A program made the translations under genes and the position numbers. This document shows, piece after piece, positions 9,417-18,525 of a stretch of 38,671 bases of DNA. The stretch is from Paracoccaceae bacterium. Lineage in GTDB: Bacteria > Pseudomonadota > Alphaproteobacteria > Rhodobacterales > Rhodobacteraceae. Below the pieces are notes generated by a model, which was not told the DNA's origin, made no database searches, and was given only the letters and a program-made list of their open reading frames with translations. The DNA lies in assembly GCA_007118295.1 (NCBI GenBank), contig SKRW01000179.1, forward strand, positions 1 to 38,671, read 5' to 3'. Position 1 is the stretch's first letter; every line of letters begins with the position of its first letter.

Positions 9417-10424
9417 ATGACCCACGACAGCGATCTGGTCACCGAGATCGAAGCCCTGGGCGAGAAACTCGCCGCCGCGCGCGCCAGCATCAACCGCCGC
9501 TTCATTGGTCAGCGCAATGTCGTCGATCTGACCCTGACCGCCATGCTGTGCGGGGGTCATGGCCTGCTGATCGGCCTTCCGGGGCTGGGCAAGACGCGGC
9601 TGGTCGATACGCTCTCGACCGTGATGGGGCTGAAGGGCAATCGCATCCAGTTCACACCCGACCTGATGCCAGCCGATATTCTGGGGTCCGAAGTGCTGGA
9701 TGTAGCCGAGGACGGGCGGCGGTCGTTCCGTTTCATCGAAGGGCCGATTTTCTGTCAGCTTCTGATGGCGGATGAAATCAACCGCGCGTCGCCGCGCACG
9801 CAGGCGGCATTGTTGCAGGCCATGCAGGAACGCGAAGTAACCGTCGCGGGCACCCATCATGCGCTTGACCGTCCGTTCCATGTTCTGGCCACGCAAAACC
9901 CCATCGAGCAGGAAGGCACCTACCCCCTGCCCGAAGCACAGCTTGACCGCTTTCTGGTCCAGATCGATGTCGAATACCCCGACCGCGCAACCGAGCGCGA
10001 TATCCTGATCGCCACCACTGGTGAGAACGAAGACGCCGCGCACGAGGTGTTCAGCGCCGCCGAGCTGATCGCGGCCCAAAGCCTGCTGCGCCGCATGCCC
10101 GTCGGGGACAGTGTGGTCGAGGCGATTCTCGATCTGGTCCGCGCCTGCCGCCCGGACGAACCCGAAGCCCATGAGACCGTGCGCGGGGCAGTCAGTTGGG
10201 GGCCGGGACCACGCGCAGCGCAGGCCTTGATGCTGACCGTGCGGGCGCGCGCGCTGCTCGATGGTCGTCTGGCACCGTCAATCGAGGATGTCGCGATCAT
10301 GGCCCGCCCGGTTCTCAGCCACCGCATGGCCCTGGGCTTTGCGGCGCGGGCGCGCGGCGAAAGCCTTGGCACGATCATCGAACGCGTCGCCCAAGAGGCC
10401 ACACGCATGGAGGCGGCCGCGTGA
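9417..10424 (+). CDS. MoxR-family AAA+ ATPase
   Basis: 335-residue ATPase of the MoxR group, which act as chaperones that mature or insert metal-containing or vWA-domain partners. The Walker A motif is GLPGLGKTRL (about residues 57-66), Walker B is LMADEINRA, followed by SPRTQAALLQAMQEREVTV with the family insert, and the sensor region ATQNPIEQEGTYPLPEAQLDRFL. It is the first gene of a four-gene operon; its stop overlaps the GTG start of the DUF58 gene as GTGA. The pairing MoxR–DUF58 is the classic MoxR arrangement, with the ATPase expected to act on the vWA-like DUF58 partner. Confidence 0.95.
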   Translation: MTHDSDLVTEIEALGEKLAAARASINRRFIGQRNVVDLTLTAMLCGGHGLLIGLPGLGKTRLVDTLSTVMGLKGNRIQFTPDLMPADILGSEVLDVAEDGRRSFRFIEGPIFCQLLMADEINRASPRTQAALLQAMQEREVTVAGTHHALDRPFHVLATQNPIEQEGTYPLPEAQLDRFLVQIDVEYPDRATERDILIATTGENEDAAHEVFSAAELIAAQSLLRRMPVGDSVVEAILDLVRACRPDEPEAHETVRGAVSWGPGPRAAQALMLTVRARALLDGRLAPSIEDVAIMARPVLSHRMALGFAARARGESLGTIIERVAQEATRMEAAA

Positions 10425-11305
10425 ATGACCGCGCCCTTCTACGCTCGCGCGCCGAGGAACTGGCAGCACCGCTGCCCGCACTTCTGGCGCAAGCCGAGCA
10501 ACTGGCTGCTTCGGTGCTGCCGGGCGCGCATGGGCGCAGGCGTGCGGGGTTGGGCGATGAGTTCTGGCAATACCGTCAGGCCACGGCATCCGATGGGGGC
10601 GCGCGCATTGACTGGCGACGCTCGGGGCGGGCCGATGTGCATTTCGTGCGCGAGACCGAATGGCAGGCCGCGCAGGCGGTGACGCTCTGGGTCGACACGT
10701 CGCAGGCGATGGCCTTTTCGGGCCACAAGACGCGCGGCACCAAGGGCGCACGCGCGCGGGTGCTGGGGCTGGCACTGTCGGTTCTGCTGCTCAAGGGTGG
10801 CGAGCGCGTGGGTCTGATGCCCGGCTTGCCACCCCGCGCCGGACGCGCGCAGCTTGATCCGTTGGCACTGGCACTCAGCGAACCCGAGGGCGCGGGCGCG
10901 GGCGATTATGGTGCCCCGCCTCTGGCGGTGTTGCCTGCCCATTCGCAGGCTGTGTTCCTGTCCGATTTCTTTGGCCCTGCCGATGCCCTGCGCGAGGCCG
11001 TTGGCCGTGCGGCTGACCGGGGTGTGCACGGTGCACTGGTCCAGGTGTTGGACCCGGCGGAAGAGGACTTCCCCTATCAGGGTCGCTCGATCTTTGAATC
11101 GATGGCTGGGGCCTTGCGGCATGAGACATTGCGCGCCAGTGATCTGCAGGCGCGCTACCGCGAGCGACTGGCCGAACGCAAGGACATGCTCGCGACCCTC
11201 GCCCGGACGACCGGTTGGCAGGTCCTGCATCACCATACTGACCAGCCCCCTGCCAATGCGCTTATGTGGCTATGGCAAGTGCTTGATGCCGGACGGGGGC
11301 GCTGA
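10421..11305 (+). CDS. DUF58 domain-containing protein (vWA-like)
   Basis: 294-residue cytoplasmic protein. The DUF58 signature is DEFWQYRQATASDGGARIDWRRSGRADVHFVRE, followed by a vWA-like strand with a metal-site-like DTSQAM (LWVDTSQAMAF). The start is the GTG at 10421, overlapping the MoxR stop (GTGA); it gives the family length, while longer readings would run deep into moxR. Its stop shares one base with the next start (TGATG). Expected partner of the MoxR ATPase. The target process is unknown; a cell-envelope role is suggested by the two large membrane proteins downstream. Confidence 0.92.
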   Translation: MNDRALLRSRAEELAAPLPALLAQAEQLAASVLPGAHGRRRAGLGDEFWQYRQATASDGGARIDWRRSGRADVHFVRETEWQAAQAVTLWVDTSQAMAFSGHKTRGTKGARARVLGLALSVLLLKGGERVGLMPGLPPRAGRAQLDPLALALSEPEGAGAGDYGAPPLAVLPAHSQAVFLSDFFGPADALREAVGRAADRGVHGALVQVLDPAEEDFPYQGRSIFESMAGALRHETLRASDLQARYRERLAERKDMLATLARTTGWQVLHHHTDQPPANALMWLWQVLDAGRGR

Positions 11306-14067
11306 TGTTCACGCTTGGGCCTCTCGGATTTGCCACCCCAGCCCTGCTGGTCGCCCTTGTGGCGTTGCCAGTCTTGTGGTGGCTGCTGCGCGCAGTTCCG
11401 CCCGCGCCGGTCATCCGGCGCTTTCCGGGCGTGGCACTGCTGATCGGGCTGAAGGATGAAACGACCGAGACTGACAAGACGCCATGGTGGCTGCTCGTTC
11501 TGCGCGCGCTGGCGGTTGCGGCGCTGATCTTCGGCTTTTCCGGGCCTGTGCTGAACCCGCAACCCGCGCGCGACGGTTCTGGCCCGCTGATGATCCTGCT
11601 GGACGCCTCATGGGCGAGCGCGCGCGACTGGCCGCGCCGCATGGCGCGTGTTGACGAGTTGCTGGCCGAAGCGGCACGCGCCGACCGGCCCGTCGCCGTG
11701 GTATCGCTGACCGATCTGCCTGCAGGCGAGGTCCCCTTTCGCAATGCCGATTTCTGGGTCGAGCGTCGCGCGGGGATGGAACCCGCCCCCTACGAGCCCG
11801 ACGCCCAGAGTGTCGCAGACTGGACCACCCGCCTGCCCGCCGAGGTTCAGACCTACTGGCTGTCGGATGGTCTGGACCACACTTACCGCGCGGACCTGAC
11901 AGACGCGCTATCGGGGCGCGGCCCTGTCACGGTGTTCGAAACCACGCGCCCGGTTCTGGCACTTGCCCCGCCAGAGTTGCGCGACGGCGTGATCCACCTG
12001 CCTGTCCACCGCCTGCCCGGCCTGCCTGCGCAGGATGTCGAGATTACCGCGCATGGGCGCGACCCTGCCGGGGTGGAACGCGTGCTGGCCCAAGGCACGC
12101 TCAGCATGGACACGGGCGAGGCCACCGGCGTGCTGGACCTGACGCTGCAGCCCGAATTGCGCAACCGTATCACGCGGTTCCAGATCGCAAGCGAGCGTTC
12201 GGCAGGGGCTGTGGCGCTGACCGATGACGCGCTGCAACGGCGCAAGGTCGCGCTTCTGACCGGGCGTGAGGGGCGCGAGGGGCTGGACCTGTTGTCGCCC
12301 TTCTTCTACCTGCGTCAGGCGCTGGAGCCTGTGGCCGAACTGATCGAAAGCCCTTCGGTTGATGACCTGTTGCTGACCGCACCCGATGTTCTGGTCCTTG
12401 TGGACATTGCCCAACTGGGCGAACTGGAATCCGCGCAGATCCTGGACTTCGTCAATGATGGCGGGTTGCTGCTGCGTTTTGCCGGGCCGCGTCTGGCCGC
12501 AAGCGACATCGCCCGGTCCGAAGAAGACCCCCTTTTGCCCGTCCGCCTGCGGATCGGTGGGCGCACAGTGGGCGGCGCCATGAGTTGGGGCGAGCCCCGC
12601 CGCCTGCGTGAATTTGGCGAGGAGTCGCCTTTTGCCGGTCTGCGCATCCCGTCCGATGTGACCATCAGCGCGCAGGTTCTGGCCCAGCCCGACCCGGCGC
12701 TGGCGGATCGCACCATCGCTTCGCTGGCGGATGGCACACCGCTGGTCACGCGCAAATTCTCGGGCGACGGGCAGGTCGTGCTGATGCACACCACCGCCAA
12801 TGCCGATTGGTCCAGCCTGCCGCTGTCGGGGCTGTTCGTGGAAATGCTGGAACGACTCGCCGTCTCAACGCGCCCTGCTGCGCTTGGCGCAGGTGCGCTG
12901 GCCGCCAGCCAATGGCAGCCAGAGCGCGCGCTGGATGGCTTCGGGCAGGTGATTGATGTAAGCGACCGCCCCGCCCTGCCCGGCGATCGGCTGGCCGAAG
13001 GCCGCTTTGGCCCAGACCTGCCGCCGGGTGTCTATCGCAGTGCCATCGGCAGTGTAGCCCTGAATATCGGAGCACCAGACATGACCCTCTCACCAGCAAA
13101 CTGGCCCGCGACAGTCACGGTCGAGGGCGATGCGCTGGCCGAGGAGCGCGACCTCAAGGCCCTGTTTCTGGCATTGGGGCTTGGCGCGTTGATGCTGGAC
13201 ATTCTGGCCGCACTCTGGGTGTCGGGCCGGTTGCGCAGTGCCACAGCGGCCATGGGGCTGGTGGCGATAATGCTGACCGGCACCCCGGCCGAAGCTGACA
13301 CCGAAGCAGATGACCGGCTTGCACAGATCGCCACATCCGAAATGGTGCTGGGGCATGTGCTGTCAGGCGATTCGCGTGTGGATGACATGGCGCGCGCGGG
13401 GCTACTGGGGCTGAGCCGGGTGCTCTATGCGCGCACCTCGGTCGAGCCCGGCCCGCCTATCGGTGTCGATCTGGAACGCGACGAGTTGACCTTTTTTCCC
13501 TTCCTCTACTGGCCGATCACCGAGGACAGCCCCATCCCGTCAGATGCGGCCTATTCTAAACTGAACCGCTATCTGCGCGGTGGTGGCATGATCATGTTCG
13601 ACACGCGCGACGCCGAACTGGCGGGCCTGACGCGCACCACCCCCGAGGCGCGCCGCCTGCAGGCCATTGCGCGCCCGCTGGATATTCCACCGCTGGAGCC
13701 CATCCCCGAGGATCACGTCCTGACCCGCACCTTTTACCTGATACAGGAATTTCCCGGTCGTCACACAGGCCGCGATGTCTGGGTCGAGGCCGCCCCCCCC
13801 GATGCGGAACGCGCGGACGGGATGCCGTTTCGAAACCTCAATGACGGGGTGACGCCGGTTATCGTCGGTGGGCATGACTGGGCCGCCGCATGGGCCGTCG
13901 ATGATGGCGGGCGACCGCTGGTGCGGCTGGGTATGGGGGTATCGGGCGACCAGCAACGCGAGATTGCCTATCGCTTTGGCGTGAACCTGATAACCCATGT
14001 GCTGACCGGAAATTACAAGTCGGATCAGGTCCATGTGCCTGCTCTGCTGGAAAGGCTGGGGCAATGA
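11305..14067 (+). CDS. Large membrane protein with BatA-type N-terminus and DUF4159 C-terminus
   Basis: 920-residue two-part protein. Residues 1-90 carry two transmembrane helices and the N-terminal module of aerotolerance (BatA) proteins (FATPALLVALVALPVLWWLLRA; WWLLVLRALAVAALIFGFSGP). A large periplasmic vWA-like or sugar-binding-like region follows (LMILLDASWASARDW). Two further helices lie at about 618-638 and 646-660, the latter ending TGTPAEA like a signal peptide. The final 250 residues are DUF4159, with FFPFLYWPITEDSPIPS and the RYLRGGGMIMFDTRD segment of a class I amidotransferase-like fold. The DUF4159 domain would thus sit outside the membrane. It overlaps both neighbours (1 and 4 bases). 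Confidence 0.9.
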   Translation: MFTLGPLGFATPALLVALVALPVLWWLLRAVPPAPVIRRFPGVALLIGLKDETTETDKTPWWLLVLRALAVAALIFGFSGPVLNPQPARDGSGPLMILLDASWASARDWPRRMARVDELLAEAARADRPVAVVSLTDLPAGEVPFRNADFWVERRAGMEPAPYEPDAQSVADWTTRLPAEVQTYWLSDGLDHTYRADLTDALSGRGPVTVFETTRPVLALAPPELRDGVIHLPVHRLPGLPAQDVEITAHGRDPAGVERVLAQGTLSMDTGEATGVLDLTLQPELRNRITRFQIASERSAGAVALTDDALQRRKVALLTGREGREGLDLLSPFFYLRQALEPVAELIESPSVDDLLLTAPDVLVLVDIAQLGELESAQILDFVNDGGLLLRFAGPRLAASDIARSEEDPLLPVRLRIGGRTVGGAMSWGEPRRLREFGEESPFAGLRIPSDVTISAQVLAQPDPALADRTIASLADGTPLVTRKFSGDGQVVLMHTTANADWSSLPLSGLFVEMLERLAVSTRPAALGAGALAASQWQPERALDGFGQVIDVSDRPALPGDRLAEGRFGPDLPPGVYRSAIGSVALNIGAPDMTLSPANWPATVTVEGDALAEERDLKALFLALGLGALMLDILAALWVSGRLRSATAAMGLVAIMLTGTPAEADTEADDRLAQIATSEMVLGHVLSGDSRVDDMARAGLLGLSRVLYARTSVEPGPPIGVDLERDELTFFPFLYWPITEDSPIPSDAAYSKLNRYLRGGGMIMFDTRDAELAGLTRTTPEARRLQAIARPLDIPPLEPIPEDHVLTRTFYLIQEFPGRHTGRDVWVEAAPPDAERADGMPFRNLNDGVTPVIVGGHDWAAAWAVDDGGRPLVRLGMGVSGDQQREIAYRFGVNLITHVLTGNYKSDQVHVPALLERLGQ

Positions 14068-16133
14068 TCGGGGGGCAGGAAATCGTCTTTGCGCCGTTGC
14101 TGCCATGGCTGGTGATCGCGCTGGTCGCTACTGGTGCCGTGCTGATGGTGGGGTTGGCACTCTGGCAGGGGCTGCGCGGCTGGTGGCTGCGCGGGCTGGC
14201 GGCATTCGCACTGATCGCGGCGCTGACCAACCCCTCGCTGCTGACCGAAGAACGCGAAACGCTCAGCGATATCGCACTGGTGCTGGTGGATGACACGGCG
14301 TCCAACCGTCTGGGCACGCGCGAGGCGCAGACCGAGGCCGCACTCGCCCACCTGGAAGACGCGCTGGACGGTCTGGGCGACATGGAGACGCGCATCGTGC
14401 GCCTGCCGGACGGGCCGCGCAACACGGGCACCCAATTGACCACGGCGCTGTCCGAGGCCCTGGCAGACCTGCCGCGCGACCGGATTGCAGGCGTTTTTGC
14501 GCTGACGGACGGGCAGGTGCATGACGAGGTGCCGAGCATGGATCTGCCTGCACCGCTGCACCTGTTGCAGACCGGCGAGGCCACGGATTGGGACCGTCGC
14601 CTGATTATCCGCAATGCGCCCGCCTTTGCCATTCTGGGCGAACCCGTGACCCTGACCCTGCGGGTCGAGGATCAGGGTGCCGTGCCTGCCGATACAAGCC
14701 GTTTTGCCACGCTGCAGTATGCGATCAATGGCGGCGAGACGATGCGCACCATGGTGCCGGTAGGCGAAGACATGGAAATCACTGTCACGCTGGACCGGGG
14801 CGGCATGAATGTGCTGCAATTCGAGTTGGAGGAGGCCGAGGACGAACTGACCATGCGCAACAATGCCGCCATCGTGCAGATCAACGGGGTGCGCGACCGC
14901 CTGTCCGTGCTGCTGGTCTCGGGCGAGCCGAATGCCGGGCAGAGGACATGGCGCAACCTGCTGAAATCCGACCCGGCGGTCGATCTGGTGCATTTCACCA
15001 TCCTGCGCCCGCCCGACCGCCATGATGGCGTGCCCGTCAATGAATTGTCGCTGATCGCCTTTCCCACGCGCGAATTGTTCGTCGAGAAGATCGACGAATT
15101 CGATCTGATTATCTTTGACCGCTACCGCCGCCGGGGCATCCTTCCCAACAGCTATTTCGCCAATATCGCCCGCTATGTCGAAGAGGGCGGCGCGCTGCTG
15201 GTCGTGGGCGGGCCGGAACTGGCAAGCGCCGACAGTATCTGGCGCTCGCCGCTGGGCGATGTCTTTCCCGCCCGCCCCACAGCGCGCGTGATTGAACAGG
15301 GCTACCGCCCAAGGGTCACCGAACTGGGGCAGCGTCACCCCGTCACCTCGGGGCTGGAGGCATTGGTGCCACCGGGCGAGGATGGTCCCGGCTGGGGCCG
15401 GTGGTTCCGCCAGATCGAGCTTTTGCCCGAGCGTGGCCAGACCGTGATGTCCGGTGTCGAGGACCGACCGCTTCTGGTGCTCGACCGTGTCGGCGAGGGA
15501 CGGCTGGCGCTGCTGGCTTCGGACCAGACATGGCTGTGGGATCGCGGCTATGAGGGGGGCGGGCCACAACTGGAATTGCTGCGCAGACTGGCGCACTGGA
15601 TGATGGGCGAGCCTGATCTGGAGGAAGAAACCCTCAGCGCCACCGCCGAAGGACAGCGCATCACCATCATCCGCCGGACACTGCGCGATGAGGTGGGTGA
15701 GGTCACAGTCACCGGCCCGGATGGCGCAACCGTTGATCTGGCCCTGACCGAGGACAGCCCCGGCGACTACCGCGCGGAATGGGAGGCACCCGAGATCGGC
15801 CTCTACCGACTGCAAGAAGGGGAACTCGAATCCGTCGTTGCCCTTGGCCCGCAAGCCCCGCGCGAATTCGAGGAAACCATCGCCACGCCCGAGAAACTGC
15901 GCCCGCTGGTCACAGCCTCGCGCGGCGGTGTCGTGCGGGTGGAAGACGGCCTGCCGGAATTGCGTCTTGTGCGCGAGGGGCGGGCGGCGGCAGGGCGTGG
16001 CTGGCTGGGGCTGACCCCGCGCGATGCCTATCTGACGACCGAGTTGCGAAGTGCCGCACTATTGCCGGGCTGGCTATGGCTGATGCTGGCAGCGGGTCTG
16101 GCGCTGGGGGCATGGCTGCGCGAGGGCCGGTAA
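14064..16133 (+). CDS. Membrane protein with glutamine-amidotransferase-like domain, partner of DUF4159
   Basis: 689-residue protein. Two transmembrane helices occupy about residues 10-62 (LLPWLVIALVATGAVLMVGLALW; GLAAFALIAALTNPSLL) and one helix ends the chain (LLPGWLWLMLAAGLALGAWL), so the long middle part is periplasmic. After a vWA-like strand (IALVLVDDTAS) come a beta-sandwich region (about 195-275) and a type-1 amidotransferase-like domain (about 280-520) marked by VLLVSGEPNAGQRTWRNLL, DLIIFDRYRRRG and YVEEGGALLVVGGPE. No catalytic Cys is visible in the elbow, so it is probably not an active amidotransferase. ATGA overlap with the upstream gene. Such MoxR–DUF58–DUF4159–GATase-like sets recur in alphaproteobacteria; the function is unknown. 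Confidence 0.87.
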   Translation: MIGGQEIVFAPLLPWLVIALVATGAVLMVGLALWQGLRGWWLRGLAAFALIAALTNPSLLTEERETLSDIALVLVDDTASNRLGTREAQTEAALAHLEDALDGLGDMETRIVRLPDGPRNTGTQLTTALSEALADLPRDRIAGVFALTDGQVHDEVPSMDLPAPLHLLQTGEATDWDRRLIIRNAPAFAILGEPVTLTLRVEDQGAVPADTSRFATLQYAINGGETMRTMVPVGEDMEITVTLDRGGMNVLQFELEEAEDELTMRNNAAIVQINGVRDRLSVLLVSGEPNAGQRTWRNLLKSDPAVDLVHFTILRPPDRHDGVPVNELSLIAFPTRELFVEKIDEFDLIIFDRYRRRGILPNSYFANIARYVEEGGALLVVGGPELASADSIWRSPLGDVFPARPTARVIEQGYRPRVTELGQRHPVTSGLEALVPPGEDGPGWGRWFRQIELLPERGQTVMSGVEDRPLLVLDRVGEGRLALLASDQTWLWDRGYEGGGPQLELLRRLAHWMMGEPDLEEETLSATAEGQRITIIRRTLRDEVGEVTVTGPDGATVDLALTEDSPGDYRAEWEAPEIGLYRLQEGELESVVALGPQAPREFEETIATPEKLRPLVTASRGGVVRVEDGLPELRLVREGRAAAGRGWLGLTPRDAYLTTELRSAALLPGWLWLMLAAGLALGAWLREGR

Positions 16134-16169
16134 CGCAATCATGTTAGCTGGTCGGCTGATATCCTACCT

Positions 16170-16219
16170 GCAAACGGCACCCAAACCCATGGAGCGGACG
16201 CGCAGTGACTGCCGTTTGC
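16170..16219. repeat. Perfect 10-base inverted repeat between convergent genes
   Basis: GCAAACGGCA (16170-16179) and TGCCGTTTGC (16210-16219) are exact reverse complements separated by 30 bases. They fill most of the 95-base gap between the DUF4159-operon end and the convergent hydrolase. The loop is long for an intrinsic terminator and no T-run follows. A transcript-end structure or protein site is possible. Confidence 0.45.
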
Positions 16220-16228
16220 GGGCGGGCA

Positions 16229-17122
16229 TCATGTGACCGGCTCGCATTCTGCCAGGAAACGCGCCAGCGCCAGTGCCGTTGCCTCGGGGGCGGTGTCCGG
16301 AAAGAAATGCCCGCCCGGCACAGTCTGCGCCTGCATCTGCGCCAGCCTGTCGGCCCAAGTCGCAGGCACATCATAGGCGCGCGCCATTGCCCCGTCGGCC
16401 CCATAAAGCACCAGCGCCGGGCAGGTGACCTTGCGCCCCAGATCGCCCTCATCCAGTGCCAGATCATGCACAATGGCGGCGCGGTAGTCCTGACACATGC
16501 CAAAGATCACCTCGGGCCTGCGCCATGCGGCACGATAAGCGGCAAGCGTCTCGGGGCGGAAATCCTTCAGCCGCGCGCCACCCCAGCCCAGAAGGCAGCT
16601 TTCGAAATAGTAATCCGGGTCCGGCGCGATCAATCGCTCTGGAAAGGGGTGGGGCTGTGCGAGAAAGAACCAGTGATAATAACTGCGCGCCACCTTGCAG
16701 GTCAGGTCGGTCAACAGCAGGTGCGTGGGCACGATATCCATCAGCGTCAGGCTTGCGACGCGCTCGGGCGCGTCAAGTGCCATCCTGTGCGTCACACGCG
16801 CGCCCCGATCATGACCCACCAGATGAAATCGCGTGAACCCCAGCGCCGCCATCAACGCAAGCTGGTCCTGCCCCATCGCCCGAAAACTGTAGGCTGCACA
16901 GTCTTGCGGCCTATCTTGTGCAGGTACGTCTGACGCACCATAACCCCGCAGATCAGCCATCACCACGGTATGATCGGCCGCCAGAGTGGCCGCGATGGGC
17001 TGCCACATGTCGCGCGTCTGAGGGAACCCGTGAAGCAATAGCACAGGCGGCCCAGCGCCCCCGATGCTGACCGCAATCTCGACCTCGCCCACATCCATGC
17101 GTCGATCATGAAACCCTGTCAT
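16229..17122 (-). CDS. Alpha/beta hydrolase, fluoroacetate (haloacetate) dehalogenase-like
   Basis: 297-residue cytoplasmic hydrolase. Every residue that I recall as essential in bacterial fluoroacetate dehalogenases can be placed: nucleophile Asp105 with Arg106 and Arg109 (GHDRGARV), the acid Asp129 (LMDIVPT), the halide pocket His150-Trp151 (YYHWFFL) and Tyr213 (QDYRA), and the base His272 (PGGHFF). The oxyanion-hole segment LLLHGFPQTRDMW and the ADLRGYGASD turn also match. The reaction would be replacement of fluoride or chloride of a haloacetate by hydroxyl. The start at 17122 is normal; a start eight codons later (MDVGEV) is possible. It is single-gene, with no transporter or regulator beside it. 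Epoxide hydrolases are the nearest alternative but lack the His-Trp-Tyr halide trio. Confidence 0.88.
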   Translation of the reverse strand: MTGFHDRRMDVGEVEIAVSIGGAGPPVLLLHGFPQTRDMWQPIAATLAADHTVVMADLRGYGASDVPAQDRPQDCAAYSFRAMGQDQLALMAALGFTRFHLVGHDRGARVTHRMALDAPERVASLTLMDIVPTHLLLTDLTCKVARSYYHWFFLAQPHPFPERLIAPDPDYYFESCLLGWGGARLKDFRPETLAAYRAAWRRPEVIFGMCQDYRAAIVHDLALDEGDLGRKVTCPALVLYGADGAMARAYDVPATWADRLAQMQAQTVPGGHFFPDTAPEATALALARFLAECEPVT

Positions 17123-17185
17123 GTGCCCGATCCTCCCAAATATCAGGATCAGCCGGGGTCAGATACAGGTCAACAGGGTTTTTCC

Positions 17186-17539
17186 TCAGCGCAGTCGCAG
17201 ATCAGCCTGATCGCCCTTCCCCTGATCCGAGATGAAGCGCAGCGTGTTTCCATCGCGCAGCACAAGCTGGCAATTATACGGGTCACCCGATTGGCCAAAT
17301 TCCAGCGTGCGGCAGAAATACCCGTCGCGCCATTCCCACATGCCAGCGACATTCATGCCAAAGCCACGCCCTGTGATCTCGCCCTCTGGCAAGACTTCCA
17401 GACGTATTCCAAAGCGCGTCAGTTCACGCCCATCCACCAGAGACCGAAAGGTGCTTTCCTCGCGGACCGGCTCAAAATCGGCCAGAGCCGGGGTGGCAGT
17501 CAGAACCAGAGCTGCAATCAGGGATGCAAAAATGCGCAT
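17186..17539 (-). CDS. Small exported protein of unknown function
   Basis: 117-residue protein with a clear signal peptide (MRIFASLIAALVLTATPALA, cleavage after ALA), giving a mature periplasmic protein of about 97 residues. The mature part has FGIRLEVLPEGEITGRGFG, WEWRDGYFCRTLEFG and DPYNCQLVLRDGNTLRFISDQG; the two cysteines could form a disulphide. I do not recognise a characterised family. Genes like this lie beside dapB in related genomes, and I recall that some carry a misleading 'dihydrodipicolinate reductase' name; nothing in this sequence supports that enzyme. The start is chosen for the signal peptide. It is co-directional with dapB, 73 bases downstream of it. Confidence 0.8.
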   Translation of the reverse strand: MRIFASLIAALVLTATPALADFEPVREESTFRSLVDGRELTRFGIRLEVLPEGEITGRGFGMNVAGMWEWRDGYFCRTLEFGQSGDPYNCQLVLRDGNTLRFISDQGKGDQADLRLR

Positions 17540-17612
17540 ATCTGTCCTCCATCCGGGTTGGTTGTGAACAGTTACGGACAGCAGCCCGGACTGGATGACT
17601 CTTTGCCCGCGG

Positions 17613-18419
17613 CTATTGCGCCAGCCCCAGCACATCAAGCATGGAATACTCGCCCGGCCCCTGCCCCTGTGCCCAGATCGCCGCGCGCACGGCCCCGCGC
17701 GCAAACAACGCGCGGTCCGAGGCAACATGGCGTAACACGATCCGCTCGCCCTCGCCTGCGAAGATCACATCATGTTCGCCCACATAATCGCCACCGCGTA
17801 TGGCGTGAAAGCCGATGGCCCCACTCTCGCGCGCGCCGGTGATCCCGTCACGGCCCCGGTCGGCCACATCCGACAGACGCACCCCGCGCCCCTCTGCTGC
17901 GGCCTCGCCCAGCATCAGCGCCGTGCCCGAAGGGGCGTCAACCTTGTGCCGGTGATGGGCCTCGACGATATCGATATCGAATTCCGCGCCCAGCGCCGCT
18001 GCCACCTGTCGCGTCAGCGTGACCAGCAGATTCACGCCAAGGCTCATATTGCCCGCGCGCACAACGCGCCCGGTCTGGCCGGCCTGCGCGATGGTGTCCA
18101 GATCCGCGTCCGCAAATCCGGTCGTGCCGATCACATGCACCACACCTGCCGCAGCGGCGCCCTGCGCAAGGGCAACCGAAACGCCGGGCGAGGTGAAATC
18201 GATAATCGCATCAGACACTTCCAGCGCCTCTGCCCAGTCATCCGTGACGATCAGTCCCCGCGCAGCCCCCCCCATGGCAACACCCAGATCCGCACCGATC
18301 CAGTCATGGCCCGCACGCTCGACCACAGCCGAAAGCTGCGCCATATCCGAGGCATCGATCAGTTGCACCAGCATCTGCCCCATCCGCCCCGAAGCCCCCA
18401 TGACTGCCATACGAACCAT
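17613..18419 (-). CDS. dapB: 4-hydroxy-tetrahydrodipicolinate reductase
   Basis: 268-residue NAD(P)H-dependent reductase of the lysine/diaminopimelate pathway. The N-terminal nucleotide motif is [22 protein letters not shown] and [11 protein letters not shown] are the cofactor and substrate hinge motifs; [16 protein letters not shown] carries the catalytic His and Lys. The start at 18419 (MVRMAVMG) puts the GxxGxxG loop at its normal place; the longer reading adds 21 residues that do not fit the family. It is divergent from rbfA with a 106-base gap. Confidence 0.97.
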   Translation of the reverse strand: MVRMAVMGASGRMGQMLVQLIDASDMAQLSAVVERAGHDWIGADLGVAMGGAARGLIVTDDWAEALEVSDAIIDFTSPGVSVALAQGAAAAGVVHVIGTTGFADADLDTIAQAGQTGRVVRAGNMSLGVNLLVTLTRQVAAALGAEFDIDIVEAHHRHKVDAPSGTALMLGEAAAEGRGVRLSDVADRGRDGITGARESGAIGFHAIRGGDYVGEHDVIFAGEGERIVLRHVASDRALFARGAVRAAIWAQGQGPGEYSMLDVLGLAQ

Positions 18420-18525
18420 TCTGGCCCCCTTGCTCCATTCAAATCTGCGCGTGATCGCGCGCTTCCTTAGCCCGCAGCGCATAAAATGGCAAAGCCTCGT
18501 TGCGCGGGGGCGCGGTATCTCCTAC

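Noticed and set aside
14025-15854. 609-codon minus-strand open frame opposite the amidotransferase-like gene
   Set aside because: Shadow frame; the plus-strand gene has membrane helices, operon overlaps and domain structure, the minus-strand frame has none.
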